This document shows, in pieces, positions 43,772 through 52,131 of a stretch of DNA of 64,000 bases. The DNA comes from Streptomyces californicus (lineage in GTDB: Bacteria; Actinomycetota; Actinomycetes; Streptomycetales; Streptomycetaceae). The notes below the pieces were generated by a model. That model was not told where the DNA came from. It worked only from the letters and a program-made list of their open reading frames with translations, and ran no database searches. The stretch covers positions 1 through 64,000 of the forward strand of contig NZ_JNZZ01000023.1 of the NCBI RefSeq assembly GCF_000717645.1. The letters are read 5' to 3'. Each line of letters begins with the position of its first letter. Within the stretch, counting starts at the first letter, position 1. The translations under genes and the position numbers were made by a program.

Positions 43772-44974
43772 ATGAGCGGGGGGACGATGCGCGAGGCTGC
43801 CGGGGGAGCGGACATGACGGGCGAACGAACGGGTACGGCGGTCCTTCCGGCACCGGAGGCGCGGCCCGCCGAACCGGTGCGGGCGTCCGCGCCCCGGGGG
43901 AAGCGGAACCGGATGGGGGCCCTGGACGGGCTGCGCATCCTCGCCGCGCTGATGGTCTGCCTCTACCACTACGCCGGCAAGGAGGGCACGGTCGCCGACT
44001 CCTGGGGCGGGTCGCCGGCCCATGTGTTCCCGACGCTGTCGTCGTTCGCCACGTACGGCAGCCTGGGGGTGCAGCTCTTCTTCATCATCAGCGGCTTCGT
44101 CATCTGCATGAGCAGCTGGGGCCGTACGGTCGGCGACTTCTTCCGCTCCCGGGTCGCCCGTCTCTACCCGGCGTACTGGGTCGCGATCGTCGTCGTCACG
44201 GCGGCGGCGCTCGTGCTGCCCGTGGTGGTGAAGCCGCTGCGCCCGGACGAGCTGCTGGTCAACCTGACGATGCTCCAGCAGCCGATGGGCGTGGACCGGG
44301 TCCTCGGGGTGTGCTGGACGCTCTGGGTGGAGCTGCGCTTCTACGTGCTGTTCGCCGTGTTCGTCGTCTGGCGCGGGGTCACCTACCGCCGGGTCGTCGT
44401 CTTCTGCTGCGGCTGGACCCTGGCGGGCGCCTTCGCCCGGATCGCGGACCATCCGCTGACCGACGCCCTGGTGATGCGCGACCACGCCCCGTACTTCATC
44501 GCGGGCCTCGCGCTCTACCTGATCCACCGGTACGGGAGCGATCTGCTGCTCTGGGGGATCGTGCTGGTCAGCTGGCTGCTGGGGCAGCGGTACTCCGTGA
44601 CGGCCCTGTGGCACCCGGGCGCGGGCGGCGAGTTCGGCCGCTCCCCCTACGTGATCCAGCTGATCGTGACACTCTCGTTCGTGGCGGTGGCCGCCGTGGC
44701 GCTGGGGTGGCTGCGCTGGGCGGACTGGCGCTGGCTGACGTTCGCCGGGGCGCTGACGTACCCGTTCTACCTGCTCCACGAGCATCTGGGCTGGTTCGTG
44801 ATCCGCGTCCTGCACCGGGGGCTGCACGTGCCGCCGCGGCTGACGCTGGTCGCCGCGGTGGTCTCGATCCTGGTGCTGGCCCATCTGATGCACCGGTTCG
44901 TCGAGAAACCGCTCGGGCCCCGGCTGAAGCGGACGATGACGGAGCAGAGCCGCCGGATACGGTCCCGGGCCTGA
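43772..44974 (+). CDS. Acyltransferase 3 (OafA/YrhL-like) membrane O-acyltransferase
   Basis: 400 aa, about ten helices. After a charged 45-residue N-terminus, GALDGLRILAALMVCLYHY gives the catalytic-type H of the family and GVQLFFIISGFVICMSS, RSRVARLYPAYWVAI follow; near the end YPFYLLHEHLG and HRFVEKPLG are typical. Presumably O-acetylates the nonulosonate or another sugar of the wall polymer. GGGGAG just before the ATG. 12 bases after the polysialyltransferase-like gene. Confidence 0.9.
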   Translation: MSGGTMREAAGGADMTGERTGTAVLPAPEARPAEPVRASAPRGKRNRMGALDGLRILAALMVCLYHYAGKEGTVADSWGGSPAHVFPTLSSFATYGSLGVQLFFIISGFVICMSSWGRTVGDFFRSRVARLYPAYWVAIVVVTAAALVLPVVVKPLRPDELLVNLTMLQQPMGVDRVLGVCWTLWVELRFYVLFAVFVVWRGVTYRRVVVFCCGWTLAGAFARIADHPLTDALVMRDHAPYFIAGLALYLIHRYGSDLLLWGIVLVSWLLGQRYSVTALWHPGAGGEFGRSPYVIQLIVTLSFVAVAAVALGWLRWADWRWLTFAGALTYPFYLLHEHLGWFVIRVLHRGLHVPPRLTLVAAVVSILVLAHLMHRFVEKPLGPRLKRTMTEQSRRIRSRA

Positions 44975-45009
44975 ACGGAGGCCGGGCGCCGGAGCGAAGG
45001 CGGCCCGCC

Positions 45010-45042
45010 GGCCCCGCGGGTCCCGATGCGGCCTGCGGGGCC
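45010..45042 (+). terminator. Probable terminator of the glycosyltransferase operon
   Basis: 11-bp stem GGCCCCGCGGG pairing with CCTGCGGGGCC (one G-T pair), 36 bases after the acyltransferase stop. Confidence 0.55.
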
Positions 45043-45127
45043 TTCGTCAGGCCCTGACGAGACCCTGCGACTCCTTTGCGGGGCGTCGTCGCTCCGCGGA
45101 GGCCGAACCGACACGAGGATGGACACC

Positions 45128-47044
45128 ATGCGCCTGCCCGGACGACCCTCGGACCGCCGCCGCCCCGGCCGCCGAAGAACCCGCACGACCACGGCCGCCC
45201 TCGCCCTGGCGGTGGCCGCCACGGTCCTCGGCGCGCCGGCTCCCCCGGCGGCGGCCGTGCCGGCGGCGGTCACTACCCCCTTCAAGGCGGGCGACGAGGG
45301 CTACCGCTGCTTCCGCATCCCCGCACTCGTCGCCACGCCGTCGGGCGCCCTGCTGGCCTTCGCCGAGGGGCGGGTGGCCACCTGCAGCGACATCGGGCAC
45401 AACGACATCGTGCTGCGGAGGTCCACGGACGGCGGCCGGAGCTGGGGCCCGCTGAAGGTGGTCGTGGGCGGTGCGGACGAGGACGCGCACGGGAACCCGG
45501 CGCCGGTCGTGGACACGGCGACCGGGCGGATCTCGCTGCTGTACGCGACCGGCCCCTGGAGCGGCACTCCGAGCGAGCCGGTCCGCGGGCCCCGGAACCT
45601 GCGCGTGGTGCACAGCGCGGACGACGGCGTGGGCTGGACGGAGGGAGCGCCGCTCCCCCATCTCAAGCCCGCGGACCGGGGGTGGATCTCCACCGGGCCC
45701 GGCCACGGCATCCAGCTCACCGGCGGCCCGCACCGCGGCAGGCTGGTCGTTCCGGGCGACTTCACGACGACGGACGGCCGGGCGGGCGGCCAGCTGTACG
45801 TCAGCGACGACGGCGGACTGACCTGGGCCCTGGGCGCGCAGGCGGCGGTCGACCGGACCGCCTCCGCGTTCCCGGCCGAGCTGTCCGTCGCCGAGACGAC
45901 CGGCGGAGGTGTGTACGTCAACGCCCGCAGCTCGGCCCGGTGCGGCACCGAGGACCATCGGATGGCCGCCACCAGCGCGGACGGCGGAACCACCTTCGAC
46001 GCCCCGTTCTCCCCCGTGCCGGGCCTCGACGCCCCGCCCGTCTCCGGCTCGCTGCTGCGCCTGCACGCGAAGGAGTCGGGCGCGGCGCAGGACCGGCTCC
46101 TCTTCTCCGCGCCCTCGCGCCTGGGCCCCCACACCCTGGAGGACCGGCGCGAGCTGGCGATCCGCTCCTCGTACGACGAGGGGCGCACATGGCAGACGGC
46201 GGGCACGGTGGTGACCCCGGGCCGGTCCGGCTACTCCGACCTCGCCCCGCTCTCCTCGGGCGCGATCGGGGTGCTCTACGAGAGCGCCGGGAACATCCCG
46301 CACAGCGACCTCGTGTTCACGTCGTTCACCGAGGCCCAACTGGACGCGGGCCGGCGTGAACTGCGCCTGCCGCGCACCCTGGACACCGGGCCCAACGGGT
46401 ACGGCAACCACGCCCTGGTCCACGGCGGCGCCCAGCTCGGCAGCCGGGGTTCCGGCAAGGCCATGACCTTCGACGGCCAGGACGACTACCTGCGGGTGGT
46501 CTCCTGCTCGGACTCGCTGCGCCTGGGCGCGGACGACTTCACCCTCACGGCCTGGTTCCGCCACACCGCCACGACGGGCGCCCTGCCGATCGTCTGGGGG
46601 TACGGGATGGGCTCGGGCGTCCGCCAGTTCTGGCTGCGCGCCGAGCCGGGCCGGGGCGCCGTCCGGGCGGCGATCGACACGGGCACCGCGTACGCGGAGG
46701 TGCGAACCACGTCCTCGTACAACGACGGCCAGTGGCACCACGCGGTCCTCAAGCGCCAGGCGGGCCGGCTGACGCTGGCCGTGGACGGCGGCCAGGAGTT
46801 CGCCTCGGCGGCCCCGGCGGGGGACATCACCCCGACCGCCGACTTCTCCGTCCACATCGGCGCCCGCCCGGACTTCCCGAACCAGCCGGCCGGGGTGACG
46901 GAACTCTTCCGCGGCGGCCTGGACGACCTCCGTGTCTTCGGCCGCGCGCTGACCGCGCAGGAGGCGTCCCGGGTGAAGAGCGGGGCGCTGGACGTGGCCA
47001 ATGAGGAGGAGCGGATGCGGCTGGGGTTCTCCAGTATGGGGTAG
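45128..47044 (+). CDS. Secreted exo-sialidase with C-terminal LamG-like domain
   Basis: 638 aa. A Tat/Sec-like leader (arginine-rich, then ALALAVAATVLGAPAPPAAA) precedes a six-bladed sialidase domain: YRCFRIPALVATP (RIP box arginine), Asp boxes STDGGRSW, SDDGGLTW, SADGGTTF and SYDEGRTW, and the GYSDLAPLSSGAIGVLYE region holding the usual Tyr/Glu pair. From about residue 450 a LamG/concanavalin-like domain follows (MTFDGQDDYLRV, FTLTAWFRH, DGQWHHAVLKR, LDDLRVFGRAL). It lies directly after the nonulosonate polymer genes; it could trim or recycle that polymer, or attack host or environmental sialosides. The ATG at 45128 has GAGG 9 bases upstream; 45119 is an alternative. Confidence 0.92.
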   Translation: MRLPGRPSDRRRPGRRRTRTTTAALALAVAATVLGAPAPPAAAVPAAVTTPFKAGDEGYRCFRIPALVATPSGALLAFAEGRVATCSDIGHNDIVLRRSTDGGRSWGPLKVVVGGADEDAHGNPAPVVDTATGRISLLYATGPWSGTPSEPVRGPRNLRVVHSADDGVGWTEGAPLPHLKPADRGWISTGPGHGIQLTGGPHRGRLVVPGDFTTTDGRAGGQLYVSDDGGLTWALGAQAAVDRTASAFPAELSVAETTGGGVYVNARSSARCGTEDHRMAATSADGGTTFDAPFSPVPGLDAPPVSGSLLRLHAKESGAAQDRLLFSAPSRLGPHTLEDRRELAIRSSYDEGRTWQTAGTVVTPGRSGYSDLAPLSSGAIGVLYESAGNIPHSDLVFTSFTEAQLDAGRRELRLPRTLDTGPNGYGNHALVHGGAQLGSRGSGKAMTFDGQDDYLRVVSCSDSLRLGADDFTLTAWFRHTATTGALPIVWGYGMGSGVRQFWLRAEPGRGAVRAAIDTGTAYAEVRTTSSYNDGQWHHAVLKRQAGRLTLAVDGGQEFASAAPAGDITPTADFSVHIGARPDFPNQPAGVTELFRGGLDDLRVFGRALTAQEASRVKSGALDVANEEERMRLGFSSMG

Positions 47045-47234
47045 CCGTACCGGCCTCGGGCCTGTCTGACGATTCCCGTCGTCGCCCGTAGGGCGGCCGC
47101 GCGGCGTCAGGTGCGTGCTCTCGGCGTGCCGCTCCAGGCCCTCGTACTGGACGTACTCGGGTCTGGGGCCGGTGCGGCGAGAGTGCGTGCGTGGCGTCGT
47201 GAGGCGGACGGGAATGGTCAGACAGGCCCGAGGA

Positions 47235-47280
47235 GCACGGGGCCACCGACCAGGACGCCATGTCGTCGGTGGCCCCGTGC
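47235..47280. terminator. Bidirectional terminator
   Basis: 16-bp perfect stem GCACGGGGCCACCGAC with a 14-base loop between the sialidase and the convergent immunity gene. The rest of the gap from 47045 shows nothing else. Confidence 0.85.
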
Positions 47281-47288
47281 CGCTCGCC

Positions 47289-47654
47289 CTATCCGGAGGG
47301 CCGCTCCTCGCCCTGGGCGGCAGCACGCTCGGCCCACCCCTCGAAGAGCGCGTCCACCTCGCCGAGCGAGCCGGGGTCGCACGCCGCCTGGAACGTCCTT
47401 CCGTCGCTCCAGGCGATCATCCAGCCCCCCTCCGGAAGCTCGCGCCTCTCGCGACGGACCTCGACGCCTTCGAGGTCCGTCTCGCTCACGTCGACCTCGA
47501 TGTGCCACCCCGGATTGTCCGTCGTGGCCATCCTGACGCCGAACTCGTGCTCCCACTCCCCGTCGCAGTTGGACGCGTACCAGGACTGGATGTAGCGCGT
47601 CCCCCGGTACTCGTCACGAGCAGCCGAGCGGCTTCTCCCACTCTTCCGGTGCAC
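47289..47654 (-). CDS. Imm53-like immunity protein
   Basis: 121 aa. The core SWYASNCDGEWEHEFGV, then DNPGWHIEVDVSETDLEG matches immunity protein family 53 as I remember it (WY, CDGEWEH, DNPGW). The GTG at 47654 has GGAGG 8 bases upstream and lies inside the end of the toxin gene, overlapping it by 41 bases in another frame, the usual toxin-immunity order. It should bind and neutralise the toxin encoded just upstream. The first 20 residues are basic and not part of the family core. Confidence 0.82.
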   Translation of the reverse strand: MHRKSGRSRSAARDEYRGTRYIQSWYASNCDGEWEHEFGVRMATTDNPGWHIEVDVSETDLEGVEVRRERRELPEGGWMIAWSDGRTFQAACDPGSLGEVDALFEGWAERAAAQGEERPSG

Positions 47655-48456
47655 GTGCGTCGCCTCCGTTCGGCATGTTGATGTGGGGAGTGTCCACCCG
47701 GGTCCCGTCCGCGTTCGTATGAGCGGGCCCTTCCAGATCGAACCGCTTCACGAGTTCGAACGGTGCGGGGTTCCGGGGGTTCGACTGAGGAGCCCACTCC
47801 GCGTACTTCTTGATCTGCCCGGTCCCACCGTGTCGTACGAAGGTGGTGTGGGGGCCCTCGGCGTCGTAGTTGGGACGCTGCCCGGGTTTGCGCCCTCGTC
47901 CGCTGTTGTGGACCAGGACCAGCGTGGACCCCGCCGCGACATAGTACGTATGCGCCGTGTCGACGGTCAGGTTGTACACCGCCGCGCGCTGCGTCCACGC
48001 CGAGACCGCTTCGATCTGGACGCGGGTGCCCGAACCGGTCTCCAGCCACTGGCCCGGTTCCAGTTCGTCGGCGGTCCGCCACTCCTTCAGGGACGGGACC
48101 CAGAAGGGGTGGCCGGCCGTGGCCGTCAGGATCTCCGTGGCGTCGCCGCGGTCTCCGTCCGTGTCGAGGGCCAGGCGGACCAGTTGCTTGTAGCCCTCGC
48201 CCGTGATCGTCGCGGTGACCTCCTGGGTGGAGGTGCGGCCCGTCGTCGGGTCGGTGGCCCGGACCTCGTCGCCCGCCTTCACCTTCTCGATCGGCCGCCG
48301 GGTTCCGTCGGCCATCACCACGTCGGTGCCGGCGAGAAAGCTGTTGCCCACCGCGTCCGCGGCGAGCCGGCTGCACTCCACGGCCGTCTCGACCCGGTCG
48401 ACGGTGTCGCTCGCCTTCTCGATCTTCTCGCCGTACTTGGCGGCCTTCGCCGCCAT
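47614..48456 (-). CDS. 5'-truncated polymorphic toxin: HINT domain plus toxin tip
   Basis: 280 aa from the first ATG. Residues 35-185 are a pretoxin HINT (intein-like self-cleaving) domain: GNSFLAGTDVVMADGTRRPIE, ATAGHPFWVPSLKEW and the terminal TLVLVHN. The last 95 residues (FVRHGGTGQIKKYAEWAPQ, NPAPFELVKRFDLEG, DTPHINMPNGG) resemble polymorphic toxin type 24. The delivery part normally ahead of HINT is absent: in-frame sequence continues only about 20 codons before it runs into the lysE-type gene, so the gene has lost its 5' end and is probably a silent or orphan cassette. Confidence 0.75.
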   Translation of the reverse strand: MAAKAAKYGEKIEKASDTVDRVETAVECSRLAADAVGNSFLAGTDVVMADGTRRPIEKVKAGDEVRATDPTTGRTSTQEVTATITGEGYKQLVRLALDTDGDRGDATEILTATAGHPFWVPSLKEWRTADELEPGQWLETGSGTRVQIEAVSAWTQRAAVYNLTVDTAHTYYVAAGSTLVLVHNSGRGRKPGQRPNYDAEGPHTTFVRHGGTGQIKKYAEWAPQSNPRNPAPFELVKRFDLEGPAHTNADGTRVDTPHINMPNGGDARAPEEWEKPLGCS

Positions 48457-48520
48457 CCGGCCCGCCTTCGCCGCGCCGCCGGGGCGGCCACGTGTCCGGC
48501 CCGCCGCCCCGGCGCATCCG

Positions 48521-49204
48521 CTACACGCTGCTGAGCGAGAGCTTGGCGGCGAAGCCGAGGAAGAGGACGCCGGCGGCCGACGTGGCCGTCGCCGACAGCC
48601 GCTTGCGGCGGCGGAAGGCGGCGGCCAGGCGGGTGCCGCCGAAGATCAGCACCGAGAGGTACGCGAAGCTGGCGAGCTGGAGCAGCGTGCCCAGCAGCAG
48701 GAACGACAGGGCCGGGTAGGCGTAGCCGGGGTCGACGAACTGCACGAAGAAGGAGATGAGGAAGATGATGGCCTTCGGGTTGAAGAGGCTGACCACCAGC
48801 GCCCGGCGGTAGGGCTTCTCGACCGGACCGGCGGCCCCGGCCGTGCCGGGCGTGCCGTCAGCCTCGACCGACTCCACCAGCTCCGCCGTACGCCGGTGCC
48901 TCTCGCGCCACAGCGAGACGGCCGCCCGCAGCATCCCGATGGCCATCCAGGTCAGATAGCCCGCGCCCGCGTACTTGACGATCGCGAAGAGCAGCGGCGT
49001 GGTCTGGAGCAGGGAGGCGGCGCCGAGCGCGGAGAGCGTCATCAGCACCGTGTCCCCGGTCCAGACGCCGGCGGCGGCCGTATAGCCGGTGCGTACGCCG
49101 CGGCGGGCGGCGACGGAGAGCACGTAGAGCGAGTTCGGCCCCGGCAGAAGAACGATCAGCGCCAGACCGGCGAGGTACGTCGGAAGATCGGTGACACCCA
49201 GCAT
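48521..49204 (-). CDS. LysE/LeuE-family amino acid exporter
   Basis: 227 aa with about six helices. The family start DLPTYLAGLALIVLLPGPNSLYVL carries the conserved PGPN motif; RRGVRTGYTAAAGVWTGDTVL and SLFNPKAIIFLISFFVQFVDPGY are the other two signatures. It is closest in appearance to LeuE-type leucine exporters. The cytoplasmic loop at residues 110-130 has an Ala/Gly-rich insertion. ATG at 49204. Stop lies at the breakpoint next to the toxin remnant. Confidence 0.92.
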   Translation of the reverse strand: MLGVTDLPTYLAGLALIVLLPGPNSLYVLSVAARRGVRTGYTAAAGVWTGDTVLMTLSALGAASLLQTTPLLFAIVKYAGAGYLTWMAIGMLRAAVSLWRERHRRTAELVESVEADGTPGTAGAAGPVEKPYRRALVVSLFNPKAIIFLISFFVQFVDPGYAYPALSFLLLGTLLQLASFAYLSVLIFGGTRLAAAFRRRKRLSATATSAAGVLFLGFAAKLSLSSV

Positions 49205-49443
49205 GGTCGGAGTGTCGCATGCCTGTACGGGACGCCGTCCAGGGGTTCCGGCAGGCGATATGCGTCACGGTGCGCGGGCCGGCGGGGACGCCGCCCGGCC
49301 GCCCGGACCAGGCCATGATCACCGGGGCGCCCACCCGGGGGTCTGGACGCGCCGCTCGCGTACGACGGAGGATTCGGGGGCCGGGCCGGACGGGAATCCG
49401 TACAGGAGGCGCCGGAATCACGGGTGAACCAGGGGGCGGAGCG

Positions 49444-50565
49444 ATGACGGACACGGGCAACGGGTGGGGCGGCAGGGCACCGAGGGACTCAGGGGTCTCG
49501 GGGGCGTCGGGGGCGTCGGGGGCGTCGGGGGTCACGGGGGCCTCCGAGGTCGCCGGAGTCTCCGAGGACGCGGGCGCGGGTCACGCGGAGCCGTCCCCCG
49601 GCGCGCGGCGGCACGGTCCAATTCCAGGCCCCCGGCTACCCCGCCCCGCCGGATCGCGCCTCCGGGCCCGTCGCGTCACCGCCGTGTCGGTCGTCGCGCT
49701 GGCCGCCCTCGCCACCGGGTGCGAGCCGGGCGCCGCCCCCGGGGCGCAGACCGCACCGCGGCAGACGCCGGCCACCCGGCCCGCCGCCCCCTCCCCCGCG
49801 CGCACCGAACCGGTGCCCGCGCCCTCGACGGCGGAGCCGAGCACCGTGCCGCCGCCCCGCCCTTCGGCGTCCACCCCCGCGCCGGCCCCCACGACCGCCC
49901 GGCCGGCTCCGGAGCCGAGCGCCGCGCCGCCGGCCCGCGTGCTGATGCGGACCGGGTCGGAGAGCGACCGCGTACGGGAACTCCAGGCCCGTCTCCGTCA
50001 GATCGGCCACTTCGGGCGCAACCCCACCGGCTACTACGGCTCCGTCACCGCCGACTCCGTGCGATCGTTCCAGGCCAAACGCGGCCTCGCGACCACCGGC
50101 AGCACCGACGAGGCGACCTGGAAGCGGCTGCTGGCCATGACCCGGACGCCGACCGCCGAGGAGCTCCGGCCGCCGACCGAACGCCCCCTGGCCACACCGG
50201 ACAAGCGCTGCCTGACGGGCCGGGTCCTGTGCGTCAGCAAGTCGAGCCGGACCCTGGCGTGGATGATCGACGGCCGGGTCGTCTCCGCGATGGACGTGCG
50301 CTTCGGTTCGGAGTACACGCCGACCCGCGAGGGCGAGTTCGAGGTGTTCTGGAAGTCCCGGGACCATGTGTCGACGCTCTACGACACCCCGATGCCGTAC
50401 GCCCTGTTCTTCAGCGGCGGGCAGGCGGTGCACTACTCCGCCGACTTCGCGGCCAACGGGTACGGCGGGGCGTCGCACGGCTGCGTCAACGTACGGGACA
50501 AGAAGAAGGTCGCGGCCCTGTTCGACCAGGTGAAGAACGGCGACAAGGTGGTCGTCTTCCGGTAG
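49444..50565 (+). CDS. Lipoprotein L,D-transpeptidase with peptidoglycan-binding domain
   Basis: 373 aa. A glycine/serine-rich N-terminus with three GAS repeats precedes the lipobox ALATGC at about residue 97, then a Pro/Ala/Thr-rich linker, a peptidoglycan-binding domain (VRELQARLRQIGHFG, YGSVTADSVRSFQAKRGL) and a YkuD domain with the canonical ASHGCVNVRD cysteine site and HYSADF histidine. It makes 3-3 wall cross-links or similar bonds. The pre-lipobox region of about 95 residues is unusually long for a signal peptide, so the true start may be a downstream GTG. Confidence 0.88.
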   Translation: MTDTGNGWGGRAPRDSGVSGASGASGASGVTGASEVAGVSEDAGAGHAEPSPGARRHGPIPGPRLPRPAGSRLRARRVTAVSVVALAALATGCEPGAAPGAQTAPRQTPATRPAAPSPARTEPVPAPSTAEPSTVPPPRPSASTPAPAPTTARPAPEPSAAPPARVLMRTGSESDRVRELQARLRQIGHFGRNPTGYYGSVTADSVRSFQAKRGLATTGSTDEATWKRLLAMTRTPTAEELRPPTERPLATPDKRCLTGRVLCVSKSSRTLAWMIDGRVVSAMDVRFGSEYTPTREGEFEVFWKSRDHVSTLYDTPMPYALFFSGGQAVHYSADFAANGYGGASHGCVNVRDKKKVAALFDQVKNGDKVVVFR

Positions 50566-50582
50566 CCCCGGGCGAGGGCCGG

Positions 50583-50710
50583 GCCCGGCGGACGCGGCGG
50601 GCCCGGCGGACGCGGATCGGGCCCGGCGGACGCGGATCGGGCCCGGCGGGCGCGGATCGGGCCCGGGGCTTCCGGTGATCCGGGCCCGAAGCTTCCGGTG
50701 ATCCGGGCCG
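50583..50710. repeat. Tandem 20-bp repeats between convergent genes
   Basis: GCCCGGCGGACGCGGATCGG at 50601-50620 and 50621-50640, one-mismatch copy at 50641-50660 and a partial copy before; then two copies of GCTTCCGGTGATCCGGGCC at about 50669 and 50691. The whole gap 50566-50934 has no coding signal. Confidence 0.8.
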
Positions 50711-50934
50711 GGCGGCTTCCCCGGCACGGTGCGGCGTGAGCGGTGGTGGAAGAGGGCGCGGGCGGGACCGGGGGAACGTGTCCCGCCCGCGCCGATGCGC
50801 TGAGCCGAAGGTACGGGGGGAACCCCGGCTCGTCGCGCGGCCGATGACCAGTCGGCATTCTGTACTGCGTCCCGCGTCCGAAAAACGTCACACCCGGGCC
50901 GTCCCGCACCCGGCGGGGAGAACTGAACGGCGGT

Positions 50935-52131
50935 TCAGCGCGCGCGTACCGAGGCCGGGGCATCGGCCGCCGGCTCCGGCAGCGCCCGGGACCCGGCGCC
51001 CGGACCCGTCGCCACGCTCGCGTCCGGGGCCAGGGCGGAGCGGGGTACGGGGTGGAAGGAGACGGGCGGCCGGGAACCGTCGCCGCCCGGACCGTCGCCG
51101 CCGTCGTCACCGCCGCCGGACCCGCCCGAGCCGTTGCCCCCTCCGGAGCCGCCCGAGCCGCCGTGTCCGCCGCTTCCGCCGTTCCCGTCGAGGAGACGGT
51201 CGCAGAAACGTTCCAGGTTCTCCTCGCCCTTGGCGAACCGGATCAGCCGGCGTCGGCTCCTGTCGTCCAGCGTGCCGTCGCGGAACGCCTTGCACGCCTT
51301 GACGGCCTGGTCGTACCAGTCCCCGGAGTCCGTGTCGTCACCTCCGGAACCACCGGAACCGCCGGAGCCGGAACCACCGGAGCTGCCCGACGCGGCATGG
51401 TGACCGCCGTGGTCGTCGCCGCTCCCGCTCGTCGACTCCAGGCCGTCGTCGTCCGGGCGGTCCCGGTCGCCGGGCCGGTCGTCGCCCGGCTCCCGGCCGG
51501 AGCCCTCGGTGTGGGCCTCGTCGGGCTCCTCCGAGCCGCCGGACTCCCGGGTCTCGGGGGCGGAGGACGCCTCGGGCCGGTCGGGCGGTGGCGGGTCCGC
51601 CGGGGTCGACGGTTCGCCGACGGGTCCGTCCGACATCAGCGGCCCCGGGGTGGCCGCCGCCGATACGGAGGTGGCGGGCGTGGGCGAGCCCCAACCGCCG
51701 AGGGTTCCGCCGAACACGCCCGTACCGGCGGCGACCGCCACCCCGCCGAGCGCGCACCCCGCGAGCGAGGCGACGAGACCGAAGCGGAGCGGCCGGCTCC
51801 AGCGCGGACGGCGGGGCGGTCCGGCGGGGGCTGCGCCGAGGTGGACGGCGGGCAGGAGGCCGGGGCGGCCGGGCAGCGCGTCGCCGGCGGCGCGGCCGGC
51901 GAGCCGGTCTCCGCCGGTGCCGTGGCCGGCTCGCCGGAACGCGGCGAGAACCGCTTCCTCCCCGGGGAGTTCACCGGCCGGCGGCCGGCGGCCCTCGCGG
52001 GCCGCGCCGAGCGCTTCGGCGAGCCGGAAGGCGTCGGTGCGGGCTCCGTCGCCGACGGGGACGACCGGTTCGCCGCGGAGCAGTTTCTCCGCCGCGTCCT
52101 TGTCAAGCCACTCGTAGTGCTCGTCGGCCAT
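50935..52131 (-). CDS. Membrane partner of the ECF sigma factor (probable anti-sigma factor)
   Basis: 398 aa. A cytoplasmic N-terminus of about 115 residues (EHYEWLDKDAAEKLLRGEPV, DAFRLAEALGAAREG) leads to one helix (FGLVASLAGCALGGVAVAAG) and a long extracellular part: a Pro/Glu/Asp-rich spacer, Gly/Ser tracts, a compact block WYDQAVKACKAFRDGTLDD with ENLERFCDRLLDG, and another Gly-rich stretch. The ATG overlaps the sigma stop by one base. No zinc-type HxxxCxxC is present; anti-sigma function is inferred from coupling and topology. Confidence 0.75.
   Translation of the reverse strand: MADEHYEWLDKDAAEKLLRGEPVVPVGDGARTDAFRLAEALGAAREGRRPPAGELPGEEAVLAAFRRAGHGTGGDRLAGRAAGDALPGRPGLLPAVHLGAAPAGPPRRPRWSRPLRFGLVASLAGCALGGVAVAAGTGVFGGTLGGWGSPTPATSVSAAATPGPLMSDGPVGEPSTPADPPPPDRPEASSAPETRESGGSEEPDEAHTEGSGREPGDDRPGDRDRPDDDGLESTSGSGDDHGGHHAASGSSGGSGSGGSGGSGGDDTDSGDWYDQAVKACKAFRDGTLDDRSRRRLIRFAKGEENLERFCDRLLDGNGGSGGHGGSGGSGGGNGSGGSGGGDDGGDGPGGDGSRPPVSFHPVPRSALAPDASVATGPGAGSRALPEPAADAPASVRAR

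Noticed and set aside
41984..44893. 969-codon minus-strand frame across the GT2, POLYST-like and acyltransferase genes
   Set aside because: Low-complexity translation without motifs, antisense to three well-supported genes.
45047..47326. 759-codon minus-strand frame opposite the sialidase
   Set aside because: Antisense shadow; the sialidase Asp boxes and RIP motif define the plus strand as coding.
49498..49545. GGGGGCGTC tandem repeats as a CRISPR-like or regulatory repeat
   Set aside because: They are in frame inside the L,D-transpeptidase gene and encode a GAS repeat; no spacers.
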